Shown here: in pieces, positions 42,425 to 44,791 of the stretch | Layout of the letters: every line of letters begins with the position of its first letter | Position numbering within the stretch: position 1 is the stretch's first letter | DNA from: an uncultured Blautia sp. | GTDB lineage: Bacteria > Bacillota > Clostridia > Lachnospirales > Lachnospiraceae | DNA length: 44,791 bases | NCBI GenBank assembly: GCA_934378195.1 | Contig: CAKRPO010000014.1 | Coordinates: forward strand, 1 to 44,791 | Reading direction: 5' to 3' | Notes under the pieces: model-generated | What the model saw: the letters and a program-made list of their open reading frames with translations, nothing else | The model's database searches: none | What the model was told of the DNA's origin: nothing | Position numbers and translations under genes: made by a program

Positions 42425-43318
42425 ATGGGATTATTTGATAAAAAGAACTGTGATATCTGCGGCGAAAAAATTGGTCTTTTAGGAAACCGCAAACTGGATG
42501 ATGGAAATCTATGTAAGAACTGTGCCAGCAAGCTTTCCCCATGGTTTGAAGAAAGACGCCACAGCACCGTAGAAGATATCAAAAGACAGCTTGAATACAG
42601 AGAGGAAAACAAAAATGCTGTTCGCAGTTTCAGTGTTACCCGTGAGTTTTCTGCAGACAGATATCATGTGTTTATCGACGATAACAAAGGAATGTTTGCC
42701 GTTGCATTTAATATGAGCGAACAGGATAATCCGGATATCGTACCTCTGTCTGCAATAACCTCCTGTCGTTTAGACATCGATGAACAGCGAGTAGAAGAAG
42801 AATACAAAGATCAGGATGGTGAATCCAGATCTTATGTGCCACCAAGATACAACTATTCATATGATTACAAGATAAAACTTGGCGTTAACACACCTTGGTT
42901 TGATGATATGGACTTTAAGCTTAATACCTTCTCTGTAAAAGATCACGAACGAGCTAAAATGCTGAATTATGAACAGCTTGCAAGTCAGATCATAACTGCA
43001 CTTACCGGCGCACCAGCACCCGCACCAATTTATAGCAATGGCATGATGAATCAGGGTTACCCACAACAGAGCGGCATGATGAACCAGGGCTACCCGCAGC
43101 AGGGCGGCATGATGAACCAGGGTTATCCGCAGCAGGGCAATATGATGAACCAAGGCTACCCGCAGCAGGGCAATATGATGAACCAGGGTTACCCGCAGCA
43201 AGGCAGCATGATGAACCAGGGCTACCCGCAGCAGGCTTCTGATGATACCTGGGTATGTGCCTGCGGTGCCACAAACACAGGTGCTTTCTGTGAATACTGT
43301 GGATCGCCAAAACCGTGA
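42425..43318 (+). CDS. DUF4428-type zinc-ribbon protein with six 11-residue repeats
   Basis: A 297-residue protein. Residues 9-38 are an N-terminal zinc ribbon (CDICGEKIG with LCKNCASKL), as in DUF4428. A central domain (about 60-195) resembles PH or SHOCT-associated modules seen with such ribbons. Then come six tandem copies of an 11-residue unit, GMMNQGYPQQG with small changes (206-271), likely disordered and flexible. A second zinc ribbon (WVCACGATNTGAFCEYCGS) ends the protein. There is no signal or membrane segment. GAAGGAGG precedes ATG. It is followed by another zinc-ribbon gene after 31 bases, so the two may act together. Function is not known. Confidence 0.8.
   Translation: MGLFDKKNCDICGEKIGLLGNRKLDDGNLCKNCASKLSPWFEERRHSTVEDIKRQLEYREENKNAVRSFSVTREFSADRYHVFIDDNKGMFAVAFNMSEQDNPDIVPLSAITSCRLDIDEQRVEEEYKDQDGESRSYVPPRYNYSYDYKIKLGVNTPWFDDMDFKLNTFSVKDHERAKMLNYEQLASQIITALTGAPAPAPIYSNGMMNQGYPQQSGMMNQGYPQQGGMMNQGYPQQGNMMNQGYPQQGNMMNQGYPQQGSMMNQGYPQQASDDTWVCACGATNTGAFCEYCGSPKP
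43040..43237 (+). repeat. Six tandem 33-base in-frame repeats
   Basis: The 33-base unit encodes (S/G/N)MMNQGYPQQ(S/G/A). Copies differ by a few, mostly synonymous, changes. Because the length is a multiple of three, copy number can change without breaking the frame. Confidence 0.95.
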
Positions 43319-43349
43319 TACTACTGAAATAGAAGGAGGAAAACGGAAT

Positions 43350-44447
43350 ATGTCTGATGTAATAGAATATAAGTGTCCATCCTGTAATGCCTCGATGGTA
43401 TTTGATTCTAAATCTCAGCACATGAAATGTCCGTATTGCGATACGGAAATGACGGTCGAAGATTTTCAGCGCACGCAGAAATCCGAAGATACACAGACGA
43501 CCGGAAAATCCATTTCGAACGACAACTGGTACTCAATGAGTACCGGTCAGTGGCAGAATGATGAACTGAACGGCATGCGCATTTACAGCTGCCAGTCCTG
43601 TGGAAGTGAGATCGTTGCCGAGGAAACAACAGGTGCAACCACCTGTCCGTTCTGCAATAATAAAGTAACAATGAAAGGTCAGTTTTCAGGTGATCTGAAG
43701 CCAGATTATATCATCCCATTTAAACTGGACAAAAAAGCTGCCAAAGCAAACTATTATAAGCATCTGAAAGGTAAAAAATATCTTCCCAAGGTATTCAAGA
43801 AAGAAAACCATGTGGACGAGATCAAAGGCGTATATATCCCATTTTGGCTGTTTGATGTAGATGCAGATGCTCAGATTACATATGAGGCAGAAAAAGTCCA
43901 CTCTCATACATCCGGTGATACCGAATATACAACGCGTGAAATCTATAATGTCTATCGCGAAGGAAGCATCAGTTTCGATCATGTTCCCGCAGATGGTTCC
44001 AGAAAAATGGATGATACACTGATGGAAGCCATAGAACCATATAATTTCCAGGAAGCGGTACCGTTTCAGCAGGCCTATCTGGCAGGTTACCTGGCTGACC
44101 GTTATGATGTCAACGTAGATGAACGTATAGATCGCGCCCGTGACAGAATTCGCGTATGTACTGAGAGAGCTTTCCGTAAAACTGTCAGAGGTTATAATGG
44201 TGGTGCATCCGTTAGAGACAGTAATGTACAGATACATAATGCCAGTTACTGGTATGCCATGTATCCCGTATGGCTTTTGAACACCACCTGGCACGGCCAG
44301 AAATTCACATTTGCTATGAACGGTCAGACCGGAAAAATGGTTGGAGATCTTCCGATTGACAAATCAAAATTCTGGAAATCTGTAGGAATTCGCACCGCCC
44401 TGATCTGGGGAGTTCTGTACGGTCTGAAGTGTTTATTTTTAATGTAG
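43350..44447 (+). CDS. TFIIB-type zinc-ribbon membrane protein
   Basis: A 365-residue protein. A zinc ribbon is at about 9-31 (CPSCNASMVF with MKCPYCDTEM), and a second is at about 78-103 (SCQSCGSEI with TTCPFCNNKV). A large beta-rich domain follows (about 115-335, IPFKLDKKAA and GVYIPFWLFDVDADAQITYEAEKV), and a hydrophobic segment ends the protein (SVGIRTALIWGVLYGLKCLFLM), a possible tail anchor. Related Lachnospiraceae proteins occur next to TPM-domain genes, as here. AAGGAGG precedes ATG 43350; 36 in-frame residues upstream overlap the previous gene and are rejected. Function unknown. Confidence 0.8.
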   Translation: MSDVIEYKCPSCNASMVFDSKSQHMKCPYCDTEMTVEDFQRTQKSEDTQTTGKSISNDNWYSMSTGQWQNDELNGMRIYSCQSCGSEIVAEETTGATTCPFCNNKVTMKGQFSGDLKPDYIIPFKLDKKAAKANYYKHLKGKKYLPKVFKKENHVDEIKGVYIPFWLFDVDADAQITYEAEKVHSHTSGDTEYTTREIYNVYREGSISFDHVPADGSRKMDDTLMEAIEPYNFQEAVPFQQAYLAGYLADRYDVNVDERIDRARDRIRVCTERAFRKTVRGYNGGASVRDSNVQIHNASYWYAMYPVWLLNTTWHGQKFTFAMNGQTGKMVGDLPIDKSKFWKSVGIRTALIWGVLYGLKCLFLM

Positions 44448-44465
44448 CAGGAAGGAACACATAAT

Positions 44466-44791
44466 ATGAAGATAAAAAAGAAAATATGGGGCTGCCTGCT
44501 TTCTCTTCTCTGTATATTTATGCTAGTACTTCCGGTAATGGCTTCTGAGAGTTCGGAAACAGATTCTGAAACTCCTGCAGTGACTTTCGCCGAGGAGGCT
44601 GCAGTACCTACGGAGATTCCCGCAATTCCTGCAGAACGTCAGAAACCGCTTCTTGTGGATGATGCCGGTCTTTTGACCGAAGAAGAGAGCAGTGCATTAT
44701 TAAATAAACTTGAGGATATCAGCCAGAAATATGAAAATGAAGTCGGCATAGTTACTGTCAACTCTCTGGAAGGTAAAACTGCCGAAGCATA
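44466..44791 (+). CDS. TPM-domain (YgcG-like) secreted protein, 3' truncated
   Basis: The frame is open to the window end; 108 residues are visible. A signal peptide (KIKKKIWGCLLSLLCIFMLVLPVMA, cleavage likely after VMA at 25) is followed by an acidic spacer (about 26-62) and the start of the TPM domain: PLLVDDAGLLTEEESSALLNKL, then YENEVGIVTVNSL. TPM proteins are often membrane-anchored and linked to photosystem repair in plants and to unknown envelope roles in bacteria. AGGAAGGAA precedes ATG. It forms one run with the zinc-ribbon genes upstream. The C-terminal anchor lies outside the window. Confidence 0.88.
   Translation, partial: MKIKKKIWGCLLSLLCIFMLVLPVMASESSETDSETPAVTFAEEAAVPTEIPAIPAERQKPLLVDDAGLLTEEESSALLNKLEDISQKYENEVGIVTVNSLEGKTAEA

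Noticed and set aside
43040..43237. The 33-base repeats as a CRISPR array
   Set aside because: There are no spacers; the units are contiguous, in frame and code for a peptide repeat.

Overview
This window reads as chromosome from a low-GC, spore-forming, anaerobic Firmicute, most likely a gut Lachnospiraceae-type clostridium. The reasons are a six-subunit Rnf complex, sporulation genes (an alpha/beta SASP, GerW/YtfJ with its DUF2953 partner, YlbJ), RecU in place of RuvC, short-form HisG with HisZ, and Bacillus/Clostridium gene orders such as rpmB | yloU-yloV-recG and rsmD-coaD-ylbJ. Genus is not claimed. No rRNA, tRNA, CRISPR array, prophage, insertion sequence or attachment site was seen; this is mostly core chromosome.

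Layout. 1-942: 3' part of a ribosomal S1-domain gene, facing a YprB-like nuclease gene on the minus strand. 2157-7400: rnfCDGEAB, preceded by a leader that can form three hairpins and closed by a strong terminator. 7513-9141: ruvAB. 9233-15263: zapA, a U32 rRNA-hydroxylase-type gene, an FtsW/class B PBP pair with overlapping ends, and a Nudix hydrolase. 15398-17385: an unknown gene, DUF2953, gerW and a 45-codon membrane protein gene. 17474-21916: divergent rpmB and yloU(Asp23)-fakA-recG. 22046-24438: a lysine-rich DUF6465-like protein, an alanine/sodium symporter and a SASP. 24727-26820: a methylglyoxal-synthase-like protein, rsmD, coaD and a coiled-coil protein, convergent with ylbJ. 27849-30238: pepD and an M23 peptidase. 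30338-35776: a tight six-gene run (small alarmone synthetase, YgiQ-type radical SAM, membrane protein, pseudouridine synthase, signal peptidase I, recU). 35773-41362: a his operon (hisZ-G-D-B-IE) with a perfect consensus promoter, plus a PH-domain gene. 41534-44791: a secreted two-repeat protein, two zinc-ribbon proteins (one with six 11-residue repeats) and the start of a TPM-domain protein.

Working together: Rnf couples ferredoxin oxidation and NAD+ reduction to ion pumping. RuvAB branch-migrates the Holliday junctions that RecU would cut, and RecG remodels forks. FtsW with the PBP, ZapA, LepB and the M23 enzyme serve the envelope. The his operon covers the first steps and the dehydratase and dehydrogenase steps, but hisA, hisF, hisH and hisC are not in the window.

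The most interesting observations are: a HisF-like barrel lacking both catalytic aspartates fused to HisIE; a methylglyoxal-synthase-like protein with several active-site substitutions; the structured rnf leader; a 17-base element, resembling a sporulation promoter -10 region, repeated after two terminators; and the zinc-ribbon/TPM cluster at the right edge. The longest stretch between annotated large genes (17132-17473) holds two terminators and the 45-codon gene; every other gap is under 300 bases.
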